DNA from: Larix kaempferi | Lineage: Eukaryota; Streptophyta; Pinopsida; Pinales; Pinaceae | NCBI GenBank assembly: GCA_027924585.1 | Contig: BSBM01000191.1 | Coordinates: forward strand, 868,001 to 932,000 | Reading direction: 5' to 3' | DNA length: 64,000 bases | Shown here: piece by piece, positions 44,690-57,330 of the stretch | How the letters are laid out: each line of letters opens with the position of its first letter | How positions within the stretch are numbered: the stretch's first letter is position 1 | Made by a program: the position numbers and the translations under genes | Notes under the pieces: generated by a model | What the model was told of the DNA's origin: nothing | Database searches by the model: none | Seen by the model: only the letters and a program-made list of their open reading frames with translations

Positions 44690-46240
44690 CCTATCAATAA
44701 TAATGTTTTACCTACTGCAATGAAGTTTATATAATTGTTAGGGTTGGAATTTGGAATTTGGGAGTATAAAACGAAGTATGCTTTAAGGCTACTACAAGAT
44801 CCCCTCACTCTCTAGGATATAGTTCATTTACTACTGAAAAGAGACCGGTGTAGCTTCATAAGGATACCCAACTTAGTGTATATGATTGCTGATACGGGGA
44901 GACATGCCTAAAACTAAATAGAAACATCATTGCAATTTTTATGATTAGTTTATACACCTTTTTAAGGTGAAGGATATAGCTTTCAAAGTGAAAAGAAATA
45001 TCATACTACTGTGATTGTCTATGTATTGGGTTGATATCACAACTTCCATATCAAAGTAAATATCATCATTGCAAACCTAGATAGATATATCGTAATTTTA
45101 AAGAACCTACTTTTTCTCCAACTTATTCTACTCCATTAGTGTCCAAACATAAAAATGAATATATCCATTACCAACCAAGGATTTAAAGGCTCATTTCTCT
45201 ACACTTTGCATTATATAAAAATAAACACTAATCCCATGTAACAAACCAAGAAAATGTCTTTTCGACCTCACAATTCAACATAAATTGGTCGCAATTAAAC
45301 ATCTATTTTTTATCCCTATTTTGTTTCCTTCATTAAAGAAAATAGTATACCAAGCTCCTCACAAAGCAACTATCATACTCTCAAGCATCATTTTAAGTTT
45401 TCATAATGTAGATTTTAGTAAAAATACCAGAATTAGACATGGCACACATATTACCATAAGAATTGGGAGAACATGTGTACTTACAAGTTCCTTTCCCTTG
45501 TCCAACAATTCTAATGGCTATTTCCAAATAAGGGATTCACAAAATATAACAAGTTTCTTTGTTTATATATAAATGCAATAGCAACAATTCATTAAGGCCA
45601 TGGTATTATCATACAAATGTTTCTATAAGAAAAACATTCACTTGGAAAATCAAATGTGACACGTATTATAGATATGTGTTTTCTTGTTATACATATAAAG
45701 TTAAAGTCAAATATACTATGCACATTCTCATTTTTTTTACTTACCTCTTGATTAGATATATAATTAGATATGCTTACCTCTTGATTAAATATATAATTAG
45801 ATATAAAACTAAAGACTACAAAGGTGACACATATTTTGTGTCAAGTTCTAAATAATGTTATATTATTGACAACATTGCAAATCAATACAAATAATTTAAA
45901 TATCAAATTCCAAATGATGTTACCTTATTAATATCATTGCAAATCAATACAATTTTTTATAGTATGTTTTTTCTATTATAATTCATAATTTTTACTCTAC
46001 ACATTAAAAAAAACAAAATTCCTCAATTTTAAAATTCTAAATTTAAGTTAAAAAAGCATAATATATATTAAAAAGCATAAATAATGAAAAATGGGAAAGC
46101 ATCACTAATCATATATTTGTTTGTAAATAATGTATAACTAACTTAAAAAAACCCAAAATATTCTAGCATAGCACGATTACCCATATTTTATGTCAAAACT
46201 CCAAATAATATCATATTATTTTTCTAGCATTCATGATATC
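44690..46240. other. No gene seen; AT-rich with small repeats
   Basis: A 34-bp tandem unit cttacctcttgatta(g/a)atatataattagatat at 45741-45806 and a 65-bp imperfect repeat around 45855-45950 (attgcaaatcaatacaa). No coding signal. Confidence 0.45.
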
Positions 46241-46525
46241 ACTTTATTTATAACTTAACCACCACTATAAATATGAGATTCATTGATGGTGTTTCTGATA
46301 TGTAATCCTCTTCATAAAATCATAAAGGAAAACGATGAGGAATCAAATATTTATAACCAATGTTCGGCGATTTGCAACCATTATTCGGCCATTTATTTAT
46401 AACTTAACCACCACTATAAATATGAGATCCATTGATGGCTTTTCTGATGTGTAATCTTCTGAATAGAATCATAAGGAAAACGATGAGGAATCATATTATA
46501 ACCAATGTTCGGTGATTTTCAACCA
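46241..46525. repeat. 150-bp tandem duplication
   Basis: taacttaaccaccactataaatatgaga(t/c) at 46251 and 46401, followed in both by cattgatgg, tgtaatc, aaacgatgaggaatca and ttataaccaatgttcgg. Confidence 0.8.
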
Positions 46526-46989
46526 ACGTTTGGTGATTTACAGAGCGTGTTGGCAAGGGAGAACATAAGAACTGGGTATTGGAATAAGTCCTTCACAAAA
46601 TTTTGTCAAAATCCCTGAACATAGGCTAATAAGTCTAAGCACAAAAGCTGATTATTACAACAATCTGTCTAGTAGTGGAGTGGATGCCATAATAAATGAA
46701 CATCCACACATACAATGAGTAGTGTCCAACTATTGCAATAAAGTCACCTTTGTTGGTGAACCGTAAACTGGGTCTCGGAAGTGTTTTATATAGTTATATA
46801 TTTTTTCGGAAGTGTATTTTATTTTCCAAGAATGCCCACAGCCCACGGGCCACACCCAAAGTGTTTATATGTATACATATGTATGTGTTTGTGCATTTCA
46901 ATTTCCCAAAACATTCATAAGTCTTGTGTTTATACGTATATATGTATGTTCATTTCAATTTTCCAGAAAATTCAAAAGTGGTTTTTCAT

Positions 46990-47480
46990 GGAAATTTTGA
47001 GTGGTCTTCCATTGTTTTTCAGGAGTTTGGCCCCATCCATCATCAACTAGTAGCGAACATTTTTAACAGAATATTGCAGTTAACGAAGACCAGAGAATTA
47101 TACAAAATGGAAAACCGGTGGATGCCTTACTATGAGCGTGATTGCAGTGCCTAATTTATGCCAGATTCCAGGGCTCGACAGATCTGGGGCTTGTTCACCA
47201 TGTCAGGATTTTTGACAATGTAGTATTAATATAATAATAGTTAACATTGTCTGGAGCAGATTCAAGACATCCATAGAGACAGAACTAGGAACTTCGAGGA
47301 ACATCCACCTACGACGGAGGACGTGTTCCTCGAGGATAAACATGAACTACTCGAGAACATCTCCAAACATCTCCAAGAACATCCCCCAGAAAATTCAACT
47401 TTTGAGGAGAGCAAGTCACTTGATATAGGTGAACGCCCTGGCTTCCCACGGGGCTTTATCGTCCCTAAGATAGAATGAGT
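46990..47480 (+). pseudogene. Possible relic of an unidentified coding sequence
   Basis: The plus strand is open from about 46990 to 47152 (EFGPIHHQLVANIFNRILQL, ELYKMENRWMPYYERDCSA), continues in the same frame after TAA (FMPDSRARQIWGLFTMS), and after a break opens again at about 47260-47478 (RDRTRNFEEHPPTTEDVFLE, SLDIGERPGFPRGFIVPKIE). Codon content looks protein-like, but I do not recognise it. Confidence 0.3.
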
Positions 47481-48110
47481 CCTTTAATAGAGTCTATTAT
47501 TGAGCCCGTCAAATTCCATTATTGCGAGCGTAACTAGGCTGCCTATCCTTCTACAATAAATGATTGAGGAAACAGAGTGCACACTACTGGAGCATGGAGT
47601 TATACTCGGGGTTTTCCCATTAAATGAATGAAGAAACATGGTGCACAGTGTCAGAGCTATGCTTGGGACGTTGGCAACTTGGCAGATTCATCAGTGTGGG
47701 GATTCTGCATTTAATGAATATTTAATAAATTTACCTAAACACAAACACCAAGGTCCAACTGATAACTACTTGCAGCCCCACGGGCCGCCGCCCAGGCCCT
47801 AGTTTCCACTGCCGAGGCCCTAGTGCATAGTAGCTTACCCCTAATGACGTTTTCAGAAAAATGTAGAACGTCAAAATTAAAACGTTTTTTCAAAAAAAAT
47901 CACGTATTTGATGGGAAAAATGCTCAAGGATGGGAAAATGCCCGTCAAATTCCATCTCTCTTTAACTACTACTCATACCTAATCAAACTTACCATGAGCA
48001 ACCATGATGGTAGTACGAGTAGTGGGCAGTAGGTATGGATTCGGTGATGAACGTGATAGATTTGTGATGTCGTCAACGTTGAAATTGACAACGATAATGA
48101 TGACAATGTT
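47481..48110. other. No gene seen
   Basis: Short frames only, without recognisable domain. Confidence 0.35.
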
Positions 48111-48139
48111 TTTTGGTCCGTTGGAAACTTTTGAACTTG

Positions 48140-48330
48140 GTGACAAATTTAGTGGAGTTGCAACAAAATGAGCAGCAACACTTTATTCAGAACCAACGAA
48201 CATGCTACACTGGAAGGAGTTGCAAGTTTGCAACACTTTATTTTGGAACAACGGACATGCTACAATGGAAGGAGTTGCAACACTTAAATAAAAAAAATAT
48301 TAATGCATTGCACCAGAAGGAGTTGCAACA
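48140..48330 (+). repeat. Imperfect ggaaggagttgcaacac repeats
   Basis: Four copies of (a/g)gaaggagttgcaa(c/g) within 190 bases, alternating with cattgcacc/cgaacatgctacac words. Downstream (48467-48492) is a (TTA)n then T-rich tract. Confidence 0.5.
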
Positions 48331-48569
48331 CCTTCCAAACATACATTTAATGCATCAAATTTCCCAAAGAACTTGCAACAATCATAAATCGATTATTCAA
48401 GAAGTTGTTAAGGAAAAATTGACATTTGTCTAACTGCGCTCCAAGGGAGTTTCCACAATTATATTATTATTATTATTATTATTTTTTTTTCTTTTTCCTT
48501 TTTTGAAATGAAAAATAGGAAATCATGCATGGGAAGGGGTGGGGGAATGGTCCTCACCACCTATAACTT

Positions 48570-49990
48570 CTAAACTTGAACAAGCATAAATTTGTTTAGC
48601 AAAAGATTACTTTGAGGGTGGATGATGATACAACTTGAGATGATGTCCCATTGTCCATTAGAAAATAAAGGAGTGTGTGTGTTGTCTATGGTTGTAAGTT
48701 TAGTAGTTCCATAATCTAAAATTGTATCTACCTCATAAGAACTCAACCATCTCGTGTGAAGCTTTTCCTTGAAATCCTTAAACCTAGAATCATGTAACAA
48801 CACCCAATCACCTTGTTAAAACACCTTCTTTTTGATAAAGCGATCATCCCATTTTGTACACTATTGCTGCATAATGGTGGTATGTTATAGGGCATCCAGG
48901 TGAATATCATCCAAATCATTGAGCTGGTCCAATTGATGTCTTCGTGTTGTACTCAGGTCTAGACCAACTTCCACAACAGTTCTTAATGTATTAATATCGA
49001 ATTCAACAAGGAATATGGGACACTTACCATACGGAAGATTGAATGGAGAAAAAACTGCAGTGTTCCACCAAGTGGTCTTTATTCCCAAATGGATTCTTGG
49101 ATCTTGTTGGCCCAATCACGAAGGTGACTAGCCACATTTTTTGTAAGAATATTTTCTAGTACCTTATTAGTACTTTCCACTTGCCAGTTTTCTTGCAGAT
49201 GGTAAAGTGAGGTGATCCGATGCTGAATTTTGTACTTTTTGGCGAGCTCCTTAATATTATGTTCTGTGAAATGTGACCTACCATTTGTGACTATCTCTCT
49301 TAGCATCCCATAGGGGAAAAATATCTCTTCAAACATGAAATCCGAGATAGCTTGATCCGTGGCCCTTGAAAGAGCCTTCACCTCAACCCATTTGGTGACG
49401 TAATCTGTACATACTAAGATATAGGAATTCCAATGAGATGGAGGATTAATTGGGCCTACAAAGTCAAGGGCCCATTTCTCGAAAGGTTCGATCACCAATT
49501 GATATTGTAACGATGTTTTGTTAGAGTGAATGGGTTGTACCATCCATTGGCAGCTGTCCAATCCTTGCACATACTTCTTTGCATCTTGGAACACAATAGG
49601 CCAAAAATATCCCATATGTAATACTTTGTGACCTATCCATTTATCAACAAAACGACCTCCACAAGGCTCATCGTGACAATCCTTGAGGATGTCGTGGATC
49701 TCGTCTTCTCTCACACAACGTCGAATTTGCTGATCCATACCAGTGTAGAAGAGATACCCTTCTATCCAAGAATATCTGGAACTTTGATGAATAATTTTGC
49801 GTCGCTCTCTAGGAGAAAGGTGGTGTGGCAATTTCCTTGCGACAAGGTAGTTAGTAATATCTGCATACGATGGGGTGTATGTAGATAATGCAAACATATG
49901 TTCATCTGGGAAAATATATTCTACAAGTGAAGTATCATCGTCAACGATAATAATAGAGAGGAAATCCACAACAACGCTATTCTTCCTAGG
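48570..49990 (-). pseudogene. G3 integrase
   Basis: Zinc region around CHDEPCGGRFVDKWIGHKVL ... DSCQW (one His now Arg). Core: WALDFVGPINPPSHW, then IVTNGRSHFTEH (second catalytic Asp now Asn) and WQVESTNKVLENIL (Glu kept). C-terminal parts: TTWWNTAVFSPFNLPYGK (49115-48885) and LLHDSRFKDFKEKLHTRWLS, YEVDTILDYGT (48803-48570). Frame breaks at about 49100 and 48850. The closest pattern I know is the plant gypsy group whose integrase reads LPYHPQANGQVESTNK. It differs from that of G2. Confidence 0.9.
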
Positions 49991-50378
49991 TTTATTAATG
50001 ATAGTGATTTTAAATTCTTGTAGTAATAACAACCACCTAGTAAGTCGAGCATTTGTAACAAGTTTATTTTCTAAATATTGAATGGTTGAGTGATTAGTAT
50101 GCACAAAAATGGGATATACCCAATTATGTAATGATGAAACTTGTTAATTGCACAAATAACAACAATAAACTACTTCTTCGTTACTGTATAATTTGACTCA
50201 GTGGGGGTTAAATTATTGCTGGCATAGTAAATGGCGTATGGATTCTTTCACTCCTCTTGTCCCAATACCCAATGGTGGTGTTAGAGGCATCTGAAGAAAT
50301 ATGGAATGCCAGTGTCCATTCCATCCCATGCAAAACAAGAGCCGTGGATAATTGTTATTTGGGAGCTATAAAGGCAGA
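49990..50378 (-). pseudogene. G3 RNase H
   Basis: C-terminal part MHTNHSTIQYLENKLVT (TDHS now TNHS, a lost catalytic Asp), LTRWLLLLQEFKITIINKPR, VVVDFLS. The N-terminal part is frameshifted between 50105 and 50378. Confidence 0.8.
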
Positions 50379-51400
50379 TTAGTAGATATTGGTCCAAAAA
50401 AATTCCACATTTTTAGCAAGCAACAAAAATAAAGGGGATGCAATTCTAGAAACGTTCTCAAAAAAGTGACGATAGTAACCAACATGTCCTAAAAATATGC
50501 ATAACTCTTTTTGAGTTTTTGGAGTAGAAGTTTTTAGGATTACCTCAATCTTGGCCGAATCGACCTGTATCCCTAGAAAATAAAGATAATATCCCAAGAA
50601 TACCCCTACAATCATCTTCATATGTCATTTTTTGCTTAAGAAAATATTGGGTTGTTTGCAAAACTTAAGCACTTTATCCAGAATCTTGGATAATGCTTCA
50701 TTAAACGAATTACCATATCGTGTACAATCGTCCTTGTATATTTCGACACTGTCATTAGCCTATAGAAAATTCCTAACACATCCATTTGGAAAGTAGCAAG
50801 CACATTACAAATCCAAAAAGGAAGGATACGGTATATAAAGGTGCCCCAAGGGAAAGTGAAGGCAGTTTTTTCCTAATATTCAAGAGCAACCTGTATTTGG
50901 TTGTAGCCGCTAAAGCCATCAAGGAAGGAAAATAACTTCTTCCCCGACAGTGTATCAAGGAACTGATCAACGAATGGTAAGGGAAAGTGGTATTTTTGTG
51001 TTGCCTTGTTTAGTTATTGATAATCGACACAATTCCTCCATTTTCCATTTTATTAGGGACACTGATATTAATGAGTGGTGACACCCATTCGTTGTTAGAG
51101 ATTGGGTAAATAAAATTGGCATCCAACAATTTTTGAAGCTCATGTTTGATAATGTCTATTACGACAGGGTTAATCATTCTTTGGGGTTGGAAGGTGGGAT
51201 GACAATATTTCTTTATATAAATGTGTTGAGCACAGAGATCTGGGTGGACACCCTTCATTTGTGTAATCCCATGCAAAGGCCTCTTTTTCTGTACACAAGA
51301 TTCACAACAACTGTTCATGTTGGAATGGGGATAGGTTTGGATTGATATTCGATGTTTTCCTTTGTTCTATTTCTACTGGGATGATATTATGGGCTATCAT
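50379..51400 (-). pseudogene. G3 reverse transcriptase, degraded
   Basis: Start: ITQMKGVHPDLCAQHIYIKK, PVVIDIIKHELQKLLDANFI, YPISNNEWVSPL; middle strongly decayed and deleted around 50770-50980; end: FLGIQVDSAKIEVILKTSTP, LCIFLGHVGYYRHFFENVSR (50621-50379). The YxDD site cannot be read. Confidence 0.82.
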
Positions 51401-51459
51401 CATTGGTACTCCTTTTACATCAAAGCCCGTTTTAGAATTTTCTTGGGTATCATCGTCCA

Positions 51460-52260
51460 TTACTGCTTCGAGTAGTTGGGATATGGATTGGGATACTTAA
51501 GGGGTATTACTGATAAAACTGTTGATGGTATCATCTTCTGTTTTATTCTTGAAGTAGAGATATTTTTCAATAATGAGGATAGGATGAACATCTCCCTCCT
51601 TGGGTCCAGTTTATAAGGTGGGTAAAGAACAATATTTTTTGTAGAATCTCCATAGGAAATCTTCATGTTTCTTGATTTGCACCCTATATATGCATCGACT
51701 GTGGCTAACCATGACCTTCCCAATATTAGGGGGTGATCCTCCAAGCTAGATTGTGCTTACAACACCAAGAAATCGACTTGATATTCCCAGGAGTCTATAG
51801 AGATGATTAGATCTTCTAAGATCCCTTCCAGTCTTATCGTAGATCGATCAACTAGCACCAAGATTATAGGGGTTGGTATAAGATTGGTAAGTCTAATTGA
51901 ATCCCATGGTTTTTTGGTCATGATGTTGATAGAAATCCATAAATACACCAATATGTTTGGATTTATTATTATTATTATTATTTGGATAGTAATTGTTGGG
52001 TTGCCAGGGACATCATATTTAACTAGTTTGGTTCTACCCATGATTAAATTGGGAAAATTTTCCAATACATTACTGGTAGGGGGATTTAGTCTTCCTACCA
52101 AGTTTCTTAAGACATAACTCATAGCAAATTTTGGCATAGATTTGAACACCCTTAATTCCTTGCAACAATGGGATCTTATCACATAGATTCTGGAGTTCTC
52201 CTGCAAAGTAAAACTCATGAAGTGAAGGTGTTTTGGCTATAGTTAATCTCTTTGGGTATG
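51460..52260 (-). pseudogene. G3 aspartic protease region
   Basis: Frames 52218-51757 and 51744-51460 give the usual order: LRNLVGRLNPPTSNVLENFP, KYDVPGNPTITIQI, then NPNILVYLWISINIMTKKPW, where the catalytic Asp of LIDLGA is Tyr; DRSTIRLEGILEDLIISIDS, WEYQVDFLVL, HPLILGRSWLATVDAYIGCK. A TAA microsatellite lies near 51967-51982. Confidence 0.85.
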
Positions 52261-53900
52261 AAGGAGTAACAATATGTGTCTGAGTTGGACTAGTAGTAGT
52301 TGCCACATATGAGGGTGTTGAATTACCAAAGGTTGCAACATGTGGGATATTCTCAGTTTGTTCTTAAGGATGCTATATTTCAAGAGATATGATTTCATAT
52401 TCACATTGTTCAGTGATGATTGGTATAGATTTTGAATTAATTACTCGCCCATATGCAAGATGTAAATCGTTACATTCCATAGGATTAATTCAATAGGTTG
52501 GGAAGTTGGACATTTCAACTTGTTGAATAATTTTATTATTTGGGTTTGGGTTATCTTGCATAGGTAGCTAGGTTCGCAATACAAGATTATTCATTAGTGC
52601 ATTCAAAGGGAGTTGTAGCAGCTGCTGCTTCTATACAAGTAATTGTGGTTGTTGCATTGGAAATTGATGTCTAGGAAAAGGAGTTCCCCACCAATTCTAT
52701 GGCCAAGAAGGATTTTGAACTGGATGGGGTGACCATTGAGACCATGGTGAAGGATATTGAAATTGTTGAGAATTCTGCGAAGGAGGTGTGGGGGATTGCA
52801 TTTGATGAGGATTAATTTGATTGCTCCAAATATTCAAAATCAAGGAGGGATCTTGATTCATACGTAGTGGCTAAGCTTTCCACAACTTCTTTGGAGCTAT
52901 AAAATATGATTGCTTTGTTTCTTTGCTAGTCCTCTCATATACTTCTTTCAATATAGGTAGTGATGGGAATGATTTTGTAGGATGGCTCTATTCACAAATT
53001 ACACAGATTTCAATAGTATTAAGTGGGAATTCCTTTGAAGAGTGCCTTAGTCTGTAGCATGGACAGAAGATGGATAATTCATTTTCAAATTCAGTTTGGT
53101 TTTGTTTATTGTGTAAACATACAAATATGAAGATAATTTGCTAAGGATACGAGTCTTAAAATCATCTAGTAGGGTAGGGATTTCCATACGGGTAACTCCT
53201 CCATTGTAAAATTTTTTAGCTCTGCTGGGGATGTATCAAATCCCATGTTTGTTTTTAGAAGCTCCTCGTGAACACCTTCTCCATAGCTCACAAATTACAT
53301 CATAGGTTTCTTTTTAACTGTCTCATTTTCCCATCAAATTCAACATATCCAACCATTTGTCTCTCATTCCGCGAATCAAGGTTGTATTCCGAATGTCCTT
53401 GCTCAGGCTAGTGTTTGGATATCTCTGTAGATTGTATAGGAGTGTTCAACGTAATCTTCCAAAATTTGTTCTTCTTTTCTGGGTCATTTTGAAGATTTAT
53501 TCTCTCAATTCTCATGATATGCAATAATCTTGGATTTTTTCAAGAAAATATTGCTTCATCTTATCCCATGAATTTATGGTGCTTCCATCGAGCCCCATGA
53601 ACCACTTTAGCACTGCTCCCTTCAAATTAGAAGGAAATAGCTTCAATTTTTGCACATCCGTAGTGTAGTCATAGCTTCAACATAAAACATCAAACTAAAA
53701 ATGAAAGGCATCCAGGTCTTCAGTTGCAGTACAATAGATATTGAGAAGAGACGATAGGGAAACATGCTTCATTGGTACACCCCCATGCATGTCAAAAATT
53801 GGAAATTCAATCGTAGATGTTGCAGTCGCCATGTTTTCTCACAACCTCCAATACTCTTTTGGGAGTTCGTAATCAACGGGTACCCGCTGTGGTGGATTAG
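52070..53900 (-). pseudogene. G3 gag, heavily decayed
   Basis: Around 53780-53560 the minus strand reads FDVLC then SYDYTTDVQKLKLFPSNLKG, AVLKWFMGLDGSTINSWDKM and KQYFLEKIQDYC, a typical gag core. A Gln/Pro-rich region follows (52800-52600: QNSQQFQYPSPWSQWS; QFPMQQPQLLVQKQ). Numerous stops. Confidence 0.78.
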
Positions 53901-53999
53901 GATCCTTTTGTTATGGCACAAGATTTTTGAAAACACCTCCTTGGTATGGAACAATAATAGGTATCTTAGGAACTGATTTTCATTTAGGTTCTGAGCCTT

Positions 54000-54549
54000 G
54001 ATGTTCAAGTGTTGATTCCCCTATTTCCCCTCATCTTTCCATCATAATTTGGAAGTCATATTCTGCTGATGTAGAGGATCCTGTTCATGGCGAGGATTGT
54101 GGGTTGATTTATTCCTATGGTATTGGTCCCCTTGTTTCCCCTTTTCCTTCTATAAGATCCTTGATCTTGGCTCTTGCTGTTGCAGGAAACTTGCAATGAG
54201 AGGAAGAATGAAGATTGGTTCCTACCTGAGATTCCACCATGTTGGCGTTATGGGAGGTTTCCTTCAATTATGCTTTTGATATGAGTTATTGTATGTAAGT
54301 TACCCGACCTTTATCTCGACCCCATATGCCTGCAAATTTGTTAGTGTTTTGGGGTTTTCCTCTTCATCTAGGTTTTCCTGTCCTATTCAGGCATCCGATA
54401 TGTTCTGATACTGGTGATACATGAGCGTACCACCAAAAATCAGTGGTGCGTGCATAGGTTCTTACCTCTCATTTAAGGTTCCTATCTCCCTAGAGTCAGA
54501 AAATCGCACCTAAAACCAATGCTAGCCATACTTTTGCACCCTCAATAAC
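54000..54549 (-). other. G3 leader between primer site and gag
   Basis: No conserved frame is visible on the minus strand. The plus-strand frame at 54097-54279 has no known domain. Confidence 0.4.
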
Positions 54550-54568
54550 CTCCCTGACAATGAAACCA
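54550..54568 (-). promoter_or_regulatory. G3 primer-binding site, tRNA-Glu type (decayed)
   Basis: On the minus strand TGGTTTCATTGTCAGGGAG, two bases inside the LTR. Compared with TGGTTCCGTTGCCGGGACT it has four C-to-T/G-to-A changes plus two at the end. Same spacing as in G1 and G2. Confidence 0.65.
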
Positions 54569-54570
54569 AA

Positions 54571-55831
54571 TGTTAGTGGTTTTAATTGACTTTTTCAAAC
54601 AACTAATTAACCATATACATTACTTTATCAATCTCTTGTTGTTTCAAGGTCATAGTGCAAGGTATATGTAGGCTACAATTTCCTTCACTAGCACTGATTA
54701 CTCTTTATGCTCACACAACTAAAAATGAAATCACTCAACCAGAATTCAAACACTCTTGGTTGAAATGAAACACACTTATTGGAAGTAATCACTCATGCAA
54801 AAAGTTAACACTCTTGCAATAAATGAAACACACTTGTAGGAAATAAACACAATTGTAGGAATGGAAGTAATTTATTCATAACATCCGAGGTTAATGATAA
54901 TGGTAATGTAGTAACAACAATCATAAACTAATAGATAAAACTTTAACAAGAAAACTATTCTTTTCTACGTAAATAATCAAAATAGTAGCAACTTCCCACG
55001 GAAGTGGCCCCTTCCTCCCTTGAACATGGATGCCAAGAAGAACTCAAAGACTATAGATTAACTCTTCACATAAATTACTAATATTTTTGGAATGTTACAT
55101 CATAATTACAATCTCAACTATGTATCACTGCATTACTCTTGTCCAACTCCCGTAGCATGGAAGAACTATCCTTCTTATAGATCTCTGAGAAAATATTAGA
55201 AAACAAAATATTAGAACGGTCTTGAGAATCTCTGAATCTTAAGACATTCCATTTGAATGAAAAAATAGATAGCATGCCGCATCTCATTCAAAGCGTTACA
55301 ATTGATTTACAAGAAAATAATCTATATTATCTCAAAGAATAAGATCACGAAATCTATTCCATAGAAAAGTGACTCGATCTGCCACATGTATTCTTTTTTA
55401 GAATAGTGGCAACGTATCCATCGTGATTCCCTTCTATGATTTTGTCGTACAAGAATATCAACTATGGATTATGCATGAGTAACATCAACTGGAATATATT
55501 GAAATATTAGTGTTTGGAATGCACAGGAGTAGCAACAACCAAAATGTACGAGAGTAACAACAATTGGAAGTTGCTGGAGTAGCAACAACCTTAAGAAACC
55601 TACGATCAAAGATACTGCCAAAACATTTCATAAGCAATTTAACTTAATTACTACACTCCTCAATATCTCCATTATTAATCAAAACAACACAACATATAAA
55701 TAAGGTTGTACCTCAATGAAATCCATAGAGTCATGGGAAACATATCATCAAAAAGGGAGAAAAGGAGAGGTTTAATATAATGAGAACAAGGCAAAAAGAT
55801 GGAAAAATAGTGGCATTTCCAGGACCCAACA
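54571..55831 (-). repeat. G3 5' LTR
   Basis: 1261 bp, starts tgttag, ends caaca. It matches 7274-8381 plus 18347-18466 through its length. The minisatellite of aaacac(t/a)cttg words at about 54720-54865 has more units than the left LTR, explaining most of the length difference. Confidence 0.82.
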
Positions 55832-55910
55832 ATTTTATGAGCCCAAAAAAGTGATAGAAGGATGCTCGATAGAGTCTTTTTCATGTATGATTTATGAGCC
55901 AGAAAAATAG
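55832..55910. repeat. Right half of the tandem array split by G3
   Basis: attttatgagcccaaaaaagtgatagaaggatgctcgatagagtctttttcatgtatgatttatgagccagaaaaatag continues the units seen at 7175-7273. Confidence 0.65.
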
Positions 55911-57330
55911 ACAACCATATGCAAACATTGAGCAAAATAGCATGGATGGGACCCCCCTGGGACACGATCATAATAAAGATGTAGAGGAAGAACATGTGGC
56001 TCAATGACGAGTCATGTTGAGGCTAAAGAAGGGTTCCTATACCTACAAATAATGACTGCATGGACATCAATCAAAAATCAAGGTGCTAATCTAGGGTTCC
56101 CATGGTGGGTAGGCACTACCACGTAAATGATGATGTGCAAAAAGGAAGGGCTAATGTATTTGTTTGGAGGGATCAAAATTAAGGCGTAAAAATGGAATAG
56201 GGATGATAAATAATGCAATGGAATATGCAAAGAAAATCCTATCCTTATATGTCAGTTTAAGAAGAGCATCTCAAGTTCGATGGATGTCGCCAAAATACCA
56301 TGTGTTTTTTTTGTTTTATATCTTTTTTCATATTATAAAATCTTAAAAAAAAAAGAATGCTATAGTATAGTGGAAGAAACAAGTGTGACAAGGCATGCAA
56401 CTATTTTCCAAGCGCATGGAATAGTCCTACGCAAAAAAAAAAAAAAGGTATTGGGAAGGAGGTGGACACTCATCAACATGTTTCTTCTAGGGAATCTGTT
56501 CAGAATGCAAATACAATGGAAGCAAGAGATGAAAAACATAATGAATGCAATGACAGTATGAAATATGCAATGAAGCATTAGGCATATATGTGCAAGTAAC
56601 AATGAGAAAAAGTAAATGCATAAGGAACACATATGGGAGCCTTATAGGGTATGGAAAGAAGTAGATAAGAAAGAGAGGCATGATGCTTCTTCTCAACATC
56701 ATGGTACAATTAAAAAGACTCCCAAGTCTATGAGAAAAATTCAGCATGGTCACCAAAATGATAATTACGATGCTAACTAGGGTTCCCATGATATCCCATG
56801 ATAAGTAGGCTCTTTTGTTGGATCGATGCAAAATGTAGATAGAAAAGGCTGATGCACTAGGATCCAACATGTTCAACCCTATGGAAAATTTGGGTGGTAA
56901 AGGGTTTAAATTCATCGCAATAGAAGGAAAGCCTAAGCCTATATGCAAGTTTTCGAATATACTTGACTAGATCGAACACTTTGTAAAGCATTATTCCTAA
57001 GAAACCAAAATCCAACACAAATTCCTCTATCCAATAAACACCAATGCTATGATCATAGCTAAAAAATTGAAAAGGAAAGATCTAATACAAGTTACTTGGG
57101 TGGGGGTTTTTCTAACTTTAATTTCTTCCAGAATATTTGTTACCATGATAGAGTGTACCAAAAAAGGCGGAAGAACACCATGGCATGAAGAACTATAATC
57201 AATAAGATCGAAATCGTGAGGAAGATCAAAGAAGAAAGAAATAGTAGATTTTATAGTGACAGACTCATCATCACATGAGTATGCATATATACTAGAAGAA
57301 CTAGACTCAACTATATCCATGCTCCCATAA
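55911..57330. other. Probable decayed part of G4; no RT recognised
   Basis: Minus-strand frames at 57320-57027 (acidic, Ser-rich) and 56948-56487 have no domain I can name. Long A-runs at about 56343 and 56435. The RT, RNase H and integrase expected after the G4 protease are not found. Confidence 0.35.

Larger units (their letters stand above)
7274..55831 (-). mobile_element. G3: Ty3/gypsy LTR retrotransposon, minus strand, heavily nested
   Basis: The left (3') LTR is 7274-8381 plus 18347-18466, and the right (5') LTR is 54571-55831. The right LTR has TG...CA ends; the left begins TC after decay. Flanking 5-bp sequences are gtttt (7269-7273) and atttt (55832-55836), one transition apart. A tRNA-Glu-like primer site abuts the right LTR and a polypurine tract abuts the left LTR, both in the right place for a minus-strand element. 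Gag, protease, RT, RNase H and integrase relics lie at 48.57-53.9 kb and an accessory frame at 18.9-25.1 kb. The 23-kb gap between them holds later insertions (LINE, G2 and others). LTRs are clearly more diverged than those of G1 or G2, so it is the older layer. Long-range pairing of the LTRs is inferred from the target duplication and split array. Confidence 0.72.

Noticed and set aside
49628-50081. Plus-strand frames of 68-86 codons
   Set aside because: Antisense to G3 integrase.
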